This document shows positions 8,426 to 16,925 of a stretch of DNA of 64,000 nt, one piece after another. Position numbers and translations under genes: made by a program. Below the pieces are notes generated by a model. The model was not told the origin of the DNA and ran no database searches. It was given only the letters and a program-made list of their open reading frames with translations. Each line of letters starts with the position of its first letter. Within the stretch, counting starts at the first letter, position 1. The DNA is from JAEUIE01 sp046350055 (GTDB taxonomy: Bacteria > Planctomycetota > Planctomycetia > Gemmatales > HRBIN36): the NCBI GenBank assembly GCA_046350055.1, contig JAXMBC010000001.1, positions 2,542,001 to 2,606,000 on the forward strand, read 5' to 3'.

Positions 8426-9499
8426 ATGCGTGTTGGTATTCTCACTGGTGGTGGCGACTGTCCCGGGCTGAACGCAGTCATTCGCGCGGTCGTTCGCAAG
8501 ATTTCCAATGCAGGCGGCTCTTGTGTCGGTTTCCTTGAAGGATGGCGTGGACTGGTGGAGGATCAATCTCGACCGCTGGACGTCATTGATACGGACAAGA
8601 TCATCGGACTGGGTGGTACTATTCTCGGATCATCGCGTACCAATCCCTTCAAAAAGGGAGAGAAGAGTGAAGCTGTAACCAAGGTGCTGGAAACCTTCAA
8701 GAAGCAGAACCTTACTGCCCTCGTTGCTCTGGGTGGGGAAGATACGCTGGGTGTGGCTCACAAGCTGCATCACCACTATCAGGTGCCTGTTGTCGGTGTA
8801 CCCAAGACAATTGACAATGACTTGAATGCTACCGATGTCACCTTCGGTTTTGATACCGCGCTGAATATCGTGATGGAAGCTGTGGACCGACTTCGGACCA
8901 CTGCTGATTCCCATCGCCGTATCATCGTCGTTGAAACCATGGGTCGTCATGCAGGCTGGATTGCCTGCTTGTCGGGCATGGCTGTCGGTGCTGACTACAT
9001 CATGCTGCCAGAGCAGATTACCGATGTCGAGCACCTTTGCAGCACGCTGCTGAAGAACAAGGAGCAGGGAAAGACTCACGCTATTGTGATTGTCAGTGAA
9101 GGTGCCAAGCTGCCCGAAGTGGGCATGGTGACCAGCGTGGGCGAGTACGATGAATTTGGCCACGTGCGGCTCGGCGGTATCGGCGAAGTGGTCGCCAAGA
9201 TCATTGAACAACAGACCAAGATAGAAACCCGATGTGTGACCCTGGGACATCTGCAGCGTGGCGGTGCTCCAAGCGCTTCAGACCGCGTGCTTGCTACGCG
9301 GTATGGTATCAAAGCTGCGGAACTGGTGATTGATCAGAAGTGGGGGTTCATGGCTGCCTTGCGTGGTGGGCAGATCACCGAGGTTCCGCTGTCAGAAGCA
9401 GTTACTGCTCTCAAGCGGCAGGACATGCGCTACTTCCAGGAAGCCTCCGAGTGGTTCCCCGGCGCGTACAAGCCCGATGCTGTGGAGAAGCCGGAGTAG
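8426..9499 (+). CDS. 6-phosphofructokinase, probably pyrophosphate-dependent
   Basis: Phosphorylates fructose 6-phosphate in glycolysis; 357 residues, the short bacterial PfkA-type length. Phosphate-binding loop GGGDCPGLN (8-16); LGGEDTLG (102-109); PKTIDND (126-132) with the catalytic Asp; METMGRHAGW-type substrate loop. Two specificity positions are diagnostic: the residue matching E. coli Gly104 is Asp (GGED) and that matching Gly124 is Lys (PKTIDND). Asp/Lys are typical of PPi-dependent enzymes, Gly/Gly of ATP-dependent ones. The GGEDTLG form resembles the PPi-PFK of Amycolatopsis. This is inference from the motifs. A downstream gene starts 2 bp after its stop. Confidence 0.93.
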   Translation: MRVGILTGGGDCPGLNAVIRAVVRKISNAGGSCVGFLEGWRGLVEDQSRPLDVIDTDKIIGLGGTILGSSRTNPFKKGEKSEAVTKVLETFKKQNLTALVALGGEDTLGVAHKLHHHYQVPVVGVPKTIDNDLNATDVTFGFDTALNIVMEAVDRLRTTADSHRRIIVVETMGRHAGWIACLSGMAVGADYIMLPEQITDVEHLCSTLLKNKEQGKTHAIVIVSEGAKLPEVGMVTSVGEYDEFGHVRLGGIGEVVAKIIEQQTKIETRCVTLGHLQRGGAPSASDRVLATRYGIKAAELVIDQKWGFMAALRGGQITEVPLSEAVTALKRQDMRYFQEASEWFPGAYKPDAVEKPE

Positions 9500-9501
9500 T
9501 T

Positions 9502-10182
9502 ATGTCTTTCACTTGGTTACCCACTGCTGATTCGTTTCACGGCAAGTCTGGCGACCTCACCGTGGAGTGTCGCCCGCTGGAGGGACTGTTGTTGCAGGTG
9601 GGCGACCTGTCGGTAGGCACTGTGCTCGGCATCGAAGTAGTGGATGCGGTCAATCTGGGACCGCAATTGCTTACGACGGAAGGTGCCAGGCCTGAAATGG
9701 TGATACGCCAGGATACCCTGCTGGCACATTTCGCTCCAACGACACGTCGGCCTGTTGAATGTCAGGCACGCTGGCGAGTATTGCCCGAAGGCGTTCTCGA
9801 TCTGGAGGTTTCCACCCTGACTCCCGGCAAGTGGGATGGACTGGCGGTGCAAACACATTCCCGTTTCAAACGGACCAGCATGACAGCCCAGGAAGTGGTG
9901 ATCGACGACTCGGTGGTACCGGGTATAATTCTCTATCGGCCTGCGGCTGCCCAATTTACGTATGCTGAGTTCTGCCATCCATTCGATGGCATCGGCCTGG
10001 AAGTCAAGCAGCAGGACGGCATGCACTCGGCACGCTACCGGCTGTTTGGCCATGATCTGGAGAAGGGTGTAATCCTGCGCGGCCGACTACGCGGCGTACT
10101 CTTGCCGCGAGCCGTGGATGTAGCAGCAGCGCATGCTGCCTACCAGCGCTTCCTGGCGGAACCGCCGAACCTGACATTGTGA
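9502..10182 (+). CDS. Hypothetical protein
   Basis: A 226-residue soluble protein with no recognised family. Start ATG at 9502 is 2 bp after the phosphofructokinase stop, so translation is probably coupled. The protein is predicted mostly beta: alternating strands such as LTVECRPLEGLLLQVGDLSV, then VLDLEVSTLTPGKWDGLAV and ARYRLFGHDLEKGVILRGRL. No signal peptide or membrane helix. The strand pattern and FCHPFDG motif may indicate a jelly-roll or aldose-epimerase-like sandwich, but that is guesswork. It sits between PFK and a LarA-fold gene, so a small role in carbohydrate metabolism is conceivable. Confidence 0.8.
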   Translation: MSFTWLPTADSFHGKSGDLTVECRPLEGLLLQVGDLSVGTVLGIEVVDAVNLGPQLLTTEGARPEMVIRQDTLLAHFAPTTRRPVECQARWRVLPEGVLDLEVSTLTPGKWDGLAVQTHSRFKRTSMTAQEVVIDDSVVPGIILYRPAAAQFTYAEFCHPFDGIGLEVKQQDGMHSARYRLFGHDLEKGVILRGRLRGVLLPRAVDVAAAHAAYQRFLAEPPNLTL

Positions 10183-10208
10183 TTGTCGCATATCTGTTCG
10201 AGTAGATT

Positions 10209-11438
10209 ATGACCGGGACTATTTTGCATCTGGGTAATACCAGACACGAGTTCAACATCCCTGACGGAGTGCTTGTTCACGCCCAGAGCAGGCAAGCTCC
10301 GGAAGCATGTCCTGACGTTGCTGGGCGAGTAACGGAAGTGCTCGAAGCACCTCTCGAATTCCCTGCGCTTCGTCGTGCATTAACCCCTGATGACCACATC
10401 TGCATCGTGGTGCATGATGAGACGAATGGGTTGGGTGTGGTGATGCAGGCCATTCTGGAACATGTCCAGCGGGCAGGCGTGGCCATCGAGAATGTCAATG
10501 TGCTGGTGCAGTCTCGCCGTGCTGGAATTGTTCCCAGTTGGCAGGCCTCATTGCCGGATCAGGTTCGTGCAATACAGGTGCATGAATATGATCGAGCCGC
10601 TTCCAAACTGGCTTATCTGGCCAGTACAAAGGAAGGGCGGCGTATCTACCTGAATCGCCTGATTACGGATGCGGATCAACTCATCATCGTCGGCAGTGTT
10701 CGGTTCGATGAGGTCCACGGAATCACCAGCGGACTGGCGGAAGTGTTCCCAGCGTTCAGTGATGAGCCCACCTTCGCGGAACTCACCAGGCAATTGCATT
10801 TCCATGTTACTGGTGCAGAACGCCAGTTCCCCATCTGGAAAGAGACAGAGCAGGTTGGCTGGCTGTTGGGTATGCCCTTTGTCGTCTGCGTGGCGGAAGG
10901 CGAAGGGGATAAGGTCAGTCAGATATTTGCAGGAGGCGGCGCTGCGGTACGTACCGTGGCGGAGCAATGGCTGCGGCAACACCGTGTGTTGCATGTGCCC
11001 TATCAGGTTGACCTGGTGATTGGCACTGTGGCTGGCGATGTTACACAACAGCATTTGGGACAAGTGGCTACCGCGGCATATCATGGTGCCTCTGCGGTAC
11101 GGCAGGGTGGTATCATGGCTGTGCTCTCCACTGCTTCAGGCAGTTTGCCGCCTGGTGCCGATGTGGTTTCTGCCTCAGAGAGTATTGTGGCCGGTCTGAC
11201 GCAGTTACGACATCGTAAGGAAGTGAGCGCCTTGCCGTGGTGGCAGTTGGCCCATGCACTGGAACAGGGCAAAGTCTATGTCAGTAGTCATCTATTGCCG
11301 GAGGTAGTGGAATCACTGTTTCTCGTTCCACTGGATGATGGGAAACAGGCACAGCGGCTGATCGATCAAGCCAAAACGGTACTGCTGGTGGACAGCCTGG
11401 ACCGCACGGTGATTGAAGTGGGTGGTAAACACCGCTAA
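10209..11438 (+). CDS. LarA-fold (DUF2088) protein lacking nickel-pincer racemase residues
   Basis: 409 residues, length and fold of lactate racemase LarA and relatives, with the N-terminal DUF2088 region recognisable (ICIVVHDETNG in place of the D-D-x-T-R motif, then a second Rossmann-like domain). By eye the residues used by LarA are altered: the Arg of D-x-x-R is Asn, the G-T-H-R catalytic His is absent (VLVQSRRAG), and the F-x-G-G-x-K lysine that carries the nickel cofactor is missing (GITSGLAEVFPA). The protein therefore probably does not racemise with a nickel pincer. Last 4 bp overlap the stop of the convergent kinase. Confidence 0.8.
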   Translation: MTGTILHLGNTRHEFNIPDGVLVHAQSRQAPEACPDVAGRVTEVLEAPLEFPALRRALTPDDHICIVVHDETNGLGVVMQAILEHVQRAGVAIENVNVLVQSRRAGIVPSWQASLPDQVRAIQVHEYDRAASKLAYLASTKEGRRIYLNRLITDADQLIIVGSVRFDEVHGITSGLAEVFPAFSDEPTFAELTRQLHFHVTGAERQFPIWKETEQVGWLLGMPFVVCVAEGEGDKVSQIFAGGGAAVRTVAEQWLRQHRVLHVPYQVDLVIGTVAGDVTQQHLGQVATAAYHGASAVRQGGIMAVLSTASGSLPPGADVVSASESIVAGLTQLRHRKEVSALPWWQLAHALEQGKVYVSSHLLPEVVESLFLVPLDDGKQAQRLIDQAKTVLLVDSLDRTVIEVGGKHR

Positions 11439-12607
11439 CGGACGTACCACTGGAACAGATAAGTTAACATGACACCCACGGCTCCTGCCCCCAGACTGAA
11501 GGCAAGAAGCAGAAGAATCAGCGAACGCGAGCTGAGTTGTGGCCTGGAAGTTTCGATGGCTGCAGGTTCGGGTTCGACGAGAAATGGCACGTTGGATTTC
11601 AGTGCTGGCATCTTACCTGACTGGCTCGTCTCACCAGTACGTTCCATTTCAGCATGGTAAAGTACCTGTAGTTGTTCAGCAGCTTGCCTTGCAGTAGGGA
11701 TGCGATCCTCCGGTTGCTTCTCCAGTAGTTTCATTACCAGTTGGTCGAAGCCCTGGGGAATCTCGGGGTTATGTTCCCGCATCGACTTGGGAGGATCGAC
11801 TGCGAGCGATGTCAGCAAGGCCAGAGTATCGGCACCATCGAAAGGAAAGACCCTGGTACTCAGCCTATACAGGACAACACCCAGGCTGAAGAGGTCACTT
11901 CGTGAATCCAGTTCCCTGCCACGTGCCTGTTCGGGGGAAACATAATGTGGCGTACCCACGACCATGCCGGCTTGCGTCGGTCCTCCTTCCTGATGGCAGT
12001 AGCGAGCCAGACCAAAGTCGAGAAGCTTGATGCGAGTCTTGCCCGTTTTCTTGTCGATGGTTTCGAGCCAGATGTTCGCGGGCTTGATGTCGCGATGCAC
12101 CAGTCCATGACTGTGAGCGACAGCCAGGGCGCGGGCAATTTCACGTCCCAGCCTCATGATCTGTACCCACGTGAACTTGTGCTTTCTCTGGATGATCTCT
12201 TCCAGGGAATGCCCTTCGAGGTACTCCATGGCTAGCCACGGAACGCCGTGATCTTCCCCGACCCCATAGATGGTAACGATCTGTTCGTGCTTGATACCTG
12301 ACACAATGATCGCTTCACGCAGAAACCGTTCCTTCGAGACGGTATGCATCGCCAATTCAGGTTTCAGCGTCTTGATGGCTACTTTCCGTTTCAGCATGGA
12401 GTCTTCAGCAAGATAGACCGAGCCCATGCCACCATTGCAAATCAGTTTCAGTACACGGTACTGGCCAAACTTTTCGGGAAAGAGGTAGTCGAGATGAAGT
12501 ACATGCTGAGGCAGTGTAGAGGTCAATTCCGCAGTGGCAGTGCGCCCCACCGTATCATGAGTGATCGGCGTTAACTGGGGAATCAGATTCTCAGCTGGCG
12601 TGTTCAT
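11435..12607 (-). CDS. Hanks-type Ser/Thr protein kinase, membrane-anchored
   Basis: 390 residues. Kinase domain from about 50 to 310: Gly-rich loop CNGGMGSVYLAE, ATP lysine K79 (VAIK), catalytic HRDIKPAN (D173), Mg-binding DFGLA (D197), activation segment with GTPHYVSPEQARG, and subdomain IX DLFSLGVVLY. A short linker precedes a single hydrophobic C-terminal helix (LILLLLAFSLGAGAVGVML) so the kinase faces the cytoplasm on a C-terminal anchor. No PASTA or sensor domain follows. All catalytic residues are present, so it should be active. Upstream 12608-12736 holds only the promoter region, nothing else visible. Confidence 0.94.
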   Translation of the reverse strand: MNTPAENLIPQLTPITHDTVGRTATAELTSTLPQHVLHLDYLFPEKFGQYRVLKLICNGGMGSVYLAEDSMLKRKVAIKTLKPELAMHTVSKERFLREAIIVSGIKHEQIVTIYGVGEDHGVPWLAMEYLEGHSLEEIIQRKHKFTWVQIMRLGREIARALAVAHSHGLVHRDIKPANIWLETIDKKTGKTRIKLLDFGLARYCHQEGGPTQAGMVVGTPHYVSPEQARGRELDSRSDLFSLGVVLYRLSTRVFPFDGADTLALLTSLAVDPPKSMREHNPEIPQGFDQLVMKLLEKQPEDRIPTARQAAEQLQVLYHAEMERTGETSQSGKMPALKSNVPFLVEPEPAAIETSRPQLSSRSLILLLLAFSLGAGAVGVMLTYLFQWYVR

Positions 12608-12736
12608 TCATGACGCCTGGTTGCAATGTGAGACAAACAACCTCATGTCTGTATGACACCGCTACAGTGTAACAAGCTCACAAGTAATGCCAATGGGTTA
12701 ATTTTTAATTGATACATGAATTATTGGTGAGTACAC

Positions 12737-13630
12737 CTACGCAGTCAAGGGGCCAGTGAGCAGCAAATTATCGATGAGACGAGTTGTGCCGAATCGTGCA
12801 GCAATTAATGCCAGCGCTGGACCGTTGATCATTTCCTTGGGGACAAAGGTCTCTGGATCGACAATCACTGCGTAATCAGGTTCGCAGCCTGGAGTGTCCT
12901 GCAGCATGCCCTTCATCAAGACTTCTAGAAAGTGTGCATCCCGTTCGCCTTCCTGCACACGTTCCCTTGCTTCACTGAGTGCATGATAAATGACCGTGCA
13001 CTGTGTGCGTTGTTCCGGGGACAAGTAGCGATTGCGGGAACTCATTGCTAAACCGTCGTCCTCACGAAGAGTAGGACAAGCGACGATCTCGACCGGCATA
13101 TGTAGATCAGCCACCATGCGGCGAATGACAGCGAGTTGCTGAGCGTCCTTCTGGCCAAAGTAGGCAAGGTCTGGCTGCACCTGATGAAAGAGTTTGGCTA
13201 CCACCGTTGCGACACCGCGAAAATGCCCCGGTCGCGAACGGCCTTCGAGCACATCGGATATTCCCGGTACCTCGACAAAAGAACTACTAGCTTTTTCGCC
13301 TGCAGCGAAGCTGTGTGTGCCGTACATCTCTTCGACTGTGGGAGCGAAGATCAGATGAGCTCCAGACTGTTGGCAGAGTTGCAGATCATGCTCCAGGGTG
13401 CGCGGGTAGCGGCTGAAATCTTCGGTGGGCCGAAACTGCGTAGGGTTCACGAAAATGGAGACGACAATGTAAGCAAGTGGAGAAACAGCCCGGCGAATCA
13501 GACTGGCGTGGCCTTCGTGCAATGCGCCCATGGTGGGAACGAAGGCAATAGTCTTTCCCGCCTGGCGAGCCTGTTTGACAGCCTGACGTAATTCACAGAC
13601 TGTAGTAATGGTGACTAGTGCTTGATTCAT
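12737..13630 (-). CDS. panC: Pantothenate synthetase
   Basis: Condenses pantoate with beta-alanine using ATP, the last step of pantothenate (vitamin B5, coenzyme A) synthesis. 297 residues, the usual length. Diagnostic motifs are PTMGALHEGH (the HIGH-like ATP site), VSIFVNPTQF, AYFGQKDAQQLAVIRRM, VACPTLREDDGLAMSSRN (KMSKS-like) and a C-terminal dimerisation domain. The insertion around AAGEKASSSF is a minor length variation. Stand-alone gene here: no panB or panD next to it. Confidence 0.96.
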   Translation of the reverse strand: MNQALVTITTVCELRQAVKQARQAGKTIAFVPTMGALHEGHASLIRRAVSPLAYIVVSIFVNPTQFRPTEDFSRYPRTLEHDLQLCQQSGAHLIFAPTVEEMYGTHSFAAGEKASSSFVEVPGISDVLEGRSRPGHFRGVATVVAKLFHQVQPDLAYFGQKDAQQLAVIRRMVADLHMPVEIVACPTLREDDGLAMSSRNRYLSPEQRTQCTVIYHALSEARERVQEGERDAHFLEVLMKGMLQDTPGCEPDYAVIVDPETFVPKEMINGPALALIAARFGTTRLIDNLLLTGPLTA

Positions 13631-13662
13631 GACAGCATTCTATACCCGCAGGCAGGTAAGTC

Positions 13663-13964
13663 ATGAACGATGACAAAGCTGCTGCTGTGAAGAAGGACCT
13701 CGTCTTCACCCGTACGTTCGATATTCCATCGACCAGGTCTGGTAAGTCCGGACTGAGGAGAAGGAAGTCATGTAATAGTGAACCCTAAAGGGTTCAGTTG
13801 CCCAGTCGCGAAGATGGATGGATGTTCGCGAGGGTGGTATCAGTCTCGTTTGCATGCGAGCCCCTAAAGAAGTTTGGCGGGAGAGGCATGTTCAGATGAT
13901 GGCGTTTTACAGGATGGGCATGAACCAGTGTCTGGATAAGATGGCAGCAAGTTTCAAGAAATAG
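13663..13964 (+). pseudogene. Degraded SRPBCC/AHSA1-domain protein gene
   Basis: Remnant of an activator-of-Hsp90-ATPase-like (SRPBCC) gene. The ATG at 13663 opens a frame whose start is typical (DLVFTRTFDIP), but the rest of the homologous sequence lies in other frames. Another frame gives DQVW, a stop in place of the expected codon, then TEEKEVM; a later stretch gives CPVAKMD, REGGISLVCMRAPKE and FGG; the end reads RMGMNQCLDKMAASFKK then a stop at 13962-13964. At least one frameshift, one nonsense codon and an internal deletion are needed (the expected middle is missing). It precedes the intact DUF1801 gene, a common partner of SRPBCC genes. Confidence 0.72.
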
Positions 13965-13973
13965 GATGCTGCT

Positions 13974-14345
13974 ATGGCTACGAGGCAGAAACCCACCGAT
14001 GTAGAAGAGTTTCTGGAGACTGTCTCGCCTGCACAGAGGAAGACGCTGAAGAAACTCAGGCAGTTGATTCGGTCAATCATCCCGGATGCTGACGAATGTC
14101 TCAGCTATGCTTTACCTGCCTTTCGCTGGCAAGGTAAGCCACTGGTGGCGTACAATGCCTGGAAGGAGCATGCGGCGCTCTATCCCATGAGTGGAACAGT
14201 TTTTACCAAGCTCAAGGATGAGTTGCAGAAGTACAGTTTGAGCAAAGGAACGATTCGCTTTGATCCGCAAAAGCTCTTGCCCAAGACGCTACTCAAAAAA
14301 ATTATTCAATTGAGAAAAGCGGAGATTGAAGCAAAAGAGCGTTGA
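13974..14345 (+). CDS. DUF1801 domain protein (YdhG/YdeI-like)
   Basis: 123 residues, the usual size of the family. It begins MATRQKPTDVEEFLETVSPA and contains the typical core (LRQLIRSIIPDADECLSYALPAFRWQG), the following conserved strand with W and K, and a basic C-terminal helix. The family is sometimes called iron chaperone-like, but its biochemical role is unsettled. It frequently sits beside SRPBCC proteins and ArsR regulators; here the SRPBCC gene upstream is decayed. The ATG is 9 bp after the end of that remnant. Confidence 0.88.
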   Translation: MATRQKPTDVEEFLETVSPAQRKTLKKLRQLIRSIIPDADECLSYALPAFRWQGKPLVAYNAWKEHAALYPMSGTVFTKLKDELQKYSLSKGTIRFDPQKLLPKTLLKKIIQLRKAEIEAKER

Positions 14346-14347
14346 GT

Positions 14348-14632
14348 TTACTGGCCTTCGATCTTCTTCAGATCGGCTTCAATGGAAGTCAGGCTGGCTT
14401 CATAATTCTGGCGAAGCCTGTCGTTCGCAGCCTGCTGCTCCGCCAGTTTGTCCTGCAGTGCTTTCAGGTCAGATGTGCCCCATTGTTCCTGGGCTTCCTT
14501 TTTCAATTCTTCGAGTGCCTTGGTTGTTTGTTCGAGGCGTGTATGGGCAGCGATCCGCTTGTTGTTGAGTTCATCGTAGCGTTTGCGGAGATCAGCAAGC
14601 TGGTCGGCGGTGTTCTTAACCGGGTTGGGCAT
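14348..14632 (-). CDS. Small coiled-coil protein in the SbcCD-like module
   Basis: 94 residues, start MPNPVKNTADQLAD at 14632, GAGG ribosome site 7 bp upstream, and 17-bp overlap with the end of the phosphoesterase gene. Almost all of it is predicted helical with charged heptads (LADLRKRYDELNNKRIAAHT, then LKALQDKLAEQQAAND). No cysteines or obvious active site. It is the last gene of the three-gene module and could pair with the coiled coil of the truncated ATPase (15571-16776), although nothing in the sequence proves it. The convergent DUF1801 gene ends 2 bp away. Confidence 0.8.
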   Translation of the reverse strand: MPNPVKNTADQLADLRKRYDELNNKRIAAHTRLEQTTKALEELKKEAQEQWGTSDLKALQDKLAEQQAANDRLRQNYEASLTSIEADLKKIEGQ

Positions 14633-15578
14633 GGACGACCTCATCAGCCAGTGAACGAATCTCCGTGCCCACAGCGGGGGAGAATTGATGCAGGTTGTTT
14701 TCCAGGAAAGCCAGCAGTCCTGCTCCAGTATCAGTACGGCGGGCCTGCAGTTCTGCAAGACCATGTATGAAAGCAGAAGTGTTTTCAAAGAGAGGCATAC
14801 CTTCCTGATCAGTGATCACTTCGTGGAAGATTTCCTTATAGGGCTTGTGAGGGATAGGCACCATTTCCAGGGACCAGTTCTTCTTGCTGATGTCGACGCG
14901 TAACAGGCTGGGCTTGTGCATTCTGGTGGCGTCGGAACGGCTTACCCTGGCCACGCTGCCCGGATTGAACCAGCGAGTCGTTTCAAACTGATGCTCTGGC
15001 AACTGACGATGTATATGGCCATTGACCACCAGGTTGGCACCACGCAAAACTCTGGTTTCGAGTTTGCCCAGGGGACCTGTTTCATTCTCGTAGCCGGGCA
15101 GCAGCCAATCGTGGTGGGTCATCCAGAAGACTAGTTCTTTGGGTGAGTCCCGCTCAATAGTGTCGGGGCTGTCCTGCCCCCAACTCGTACCTCCCAGGCA
15201 GACTGCTTGTCCATTCATGGTGCCACGCCAGGGCGTGGTCGGAGATAACAGACGCAAGGCACCGGCCTGGATCAGCACCATGAGTGAATCGTTTTCGGTG
15301 AGTCTGTTCTCCTGACAATCGTGATTGCCATAGATGCAGACGACTTCGCGGTCCTGGAGAAACGACAGCAGTTCGCCAAGCAACCAGTTGGCATTGTCGC
15401 GCGGCCAATGGAAGATGTCGCCCAACAGTGCGGGTAGCAGTTTCTTCTTCCGGGCATAGTCAAGGCACCAGCAGAAGTCTTTCAATGACTCGCGGGGGTA
15501 GTCATCCTTGCGGAAGTCCAATGTTCTGCTTGCCAGGTGGGTATCACCTATGAAGAGGATACCCTGATACTCAGCCAT
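14616..15578 (-). CDS. SbcD/Mre11-like metallophosphoesterase
   Basis: Putative nuclease subunit of an SbcCD/Mre11-Rad50-like complex, 320 residues. Start MAEYQGILFIGDTHLA at 15578 follows a GGGAGG ribosome site and overlaps the stop of the ATPase gene by 8 bp. All phosphoesterase motifs are visible: GDTHLA, LLGDIFHW, YGNHDCQ, WMTHHDW and NGHIHRQ. The C-terminal ~70 residues are less conserved. A longer frame to 15665 would overlap the ATPase by ~95 bp and is not preferred. Genuine Mre11/SbcD are larger; this is a compact variant. Confidence 0.88.
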   Translation of the reverse strand: MAEYQGILFIGDTHLASRTLDFRKDDYPRESLKDFCWCLDYARKKKLLPALLGDIFHWPRDNANWLLGELLSFLQDREVVCIYGNHDCQENRLTENDSLMVLIQAGALRLLSPTTPWRGTMNGQAVCLGGTSWGQDSPDTIERDSPKELVFWMTHHDWLLPGYENETGPLGKLETRVLRGANLVVNGHIHRQLPEHQFETTRWFNPGSVARVSRSDATRMHKPSLLRVDISKKNWSLEMVPIPHKPYKEIFHEVITDQEGMPLFENTSAFIHGLAELQARRTDTGAGLLAFLENNLHQFSPAVGTEIRSLADEVVHAQPG

Positions 15579-16776
15579 GGGAGTGTCCTCCCTTGACCAG
15601 TTCTTCAGCCTGCCAGGGTTGTTGACACACCGGGCACTGGGGGTGCTGGCTGGCAAACTGAGCAATCTCAGCTTTCAATACATCGAGTGATGATTGTGTT
15701 TGCTGTACTGCGACTTGATCAAGCTTATACTGCTCCAGTTGCTTAGCCCATCGTGAGAGAATGTGCTGCAGACTGATGTCCTCGGAAAAAGCTGGCGGTG
15801 GTGTCAGTGAAGCAAGGCACGCTGTTTCCGCAGCAAACACCTGAGCCTGTTTCAGTAATCGACCGTGTGTTGTCAGGTGTTCGGCCAAAGTACGGGTGTC
15901 ACTCAGTTCAGGAGGTGGCTTCAGCCGTTCCAATTGCAGCAAGCGTTGCTCGTACAGATGCTTTTGTTCAACGCATTCAAGATACTGTGCAAGCCATTCT
16001 TCCAGCGGTTCGGTATCAAGAAACGCAGGCCAGTCGGGAAGGCGTGCCGTAACATCCAGCAATTGTTTTTCCTGTGAGATAGCCGAGTCATGCTCAATCA
16101 CCTGATGGCAGACATATGCCAAAGCCTCGGCCTGCTTTACCTGGTCTTGTAGCTTTTGAAAATCGGATAGGACAGCGTCGGTACGGGTACGCAGCTCCGC
16201 AACCGGTGCCAGGGCCTGGAGCTGTGACTCTAATTGCGTTGCTTCTTCCTGATAAAGCTTCTGCCTGGTTTTACGTTCGCGTGTACGGGCTTTGTGGGCT
16301 GACTGCATTTCCATGAGTCGGGCGGCATCGCTGGAACTGGCAAAGAACTTGGCTGCCTTGCTGCCAGCTTCATCGAGCAGGAAGATGGGTTCCTTCTGTA
16401 AGCCGAAGTGGAGGTCAAAAGCCTCGTCGCCTTCGGTAATCTCAGGCAGCTTTAAAATACTGTGGAGTATTTCCGGTGTTTTGCCTTTCAGTCTGCTGTA
16501 CTCGGTGCCATCGATGATATAACTGACGTCCTTCCCTTTGCGCCGCCAGGTAATCTCATGGTCATCGGAAGTCCACAGAGTGACGGAACATTCCCTGGTG
16601 CCATGCCGGGCGACGACATCTCCAGTGAGGTGATTGCGGCAGACAAGCTGGATCGCAGCAACGATGGCTGACTTACCGCAATTGTTCGGCCCGGTGATTA
16701 CGTTCAGTCCCGGGCCCAGGTCGAAGCTGGTATCCACATGAGACATGAAGTTCTTCAGGGCGATACGCTTGAGCAT
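15571..16776 (-). CDS. Rad50/SbcC-like ATPase, N-terminal half only with zinc hook at the C terminus
   Basis: 401 residues. N-terminal AAA ATPase half: MLKRIALKNFMSHVDT, Walker A GPNNCGKS (29-36), Q-loop FGLQKEPIFL (Q127). Residues ~160-360 are coiled-coil. The protein ends with CPVCQQPW (C381-C384), the Rad50 zinc-hook motif, then a short His-rich tail GGHSHG. In SbcC/Rad50 a second coil and the C-terminal ATPase half (signature and Walker B) follow the hook; here they are absent and no such ORF lies downstream. The TGA overlaps the phosphoesterase start. Precedent may exist among phage-type DNA-repair ATPases. First gene of the three-gene module. Confidence 0.85.
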   Translation of the reverse strand: MLKRIALKNFMSHVDTSFDLGPGLNVITGPNNCGKSAIVAAIQLVCRNHLTGDVVARHGTRECSVTLWTSDDHEITWRRKGKDVSYIIDGTEYSRLKGKTPEILHSILKLPEITEGDEAFDLHFGLQKEPIFLLDEAGSKAAKFFASSSDAARLMEMQSAHKARTRERKTRQKLYQEEATQLESQLQALAPVAELRTRTDAVLSDFQKLQDQVKQAEALAYVCHQVIEHDSAISQEKQLLDVTARLPDWPAFLDTEPLEEWLAQYLECVEQKHLYEQRLLQLERLKPPPELSDTRTLAEHLTTHGRLLKQAQVFAAETACLASLTPPPAFSEDISLQHILSRWAKQLEQYKLDQVAVQQTQSSLDVLKAEIAQFASQHPQCPVCQQPWQAEELVKGGHSHG

Positions 16777-16925
16777 GCAATACGCCGGGCAGAAATTGGA
16801 ATTATATGGGGAATAGCATGTCGTGCCTGATGCTGGAAAGAGGGTGGTTTGGAGTTCAAGATGTTCATGGCATTGTTCGTGCGGTCATGCTATGATCCGA
16901 TCATTCCATGAAGAGGAGCTCTCCC

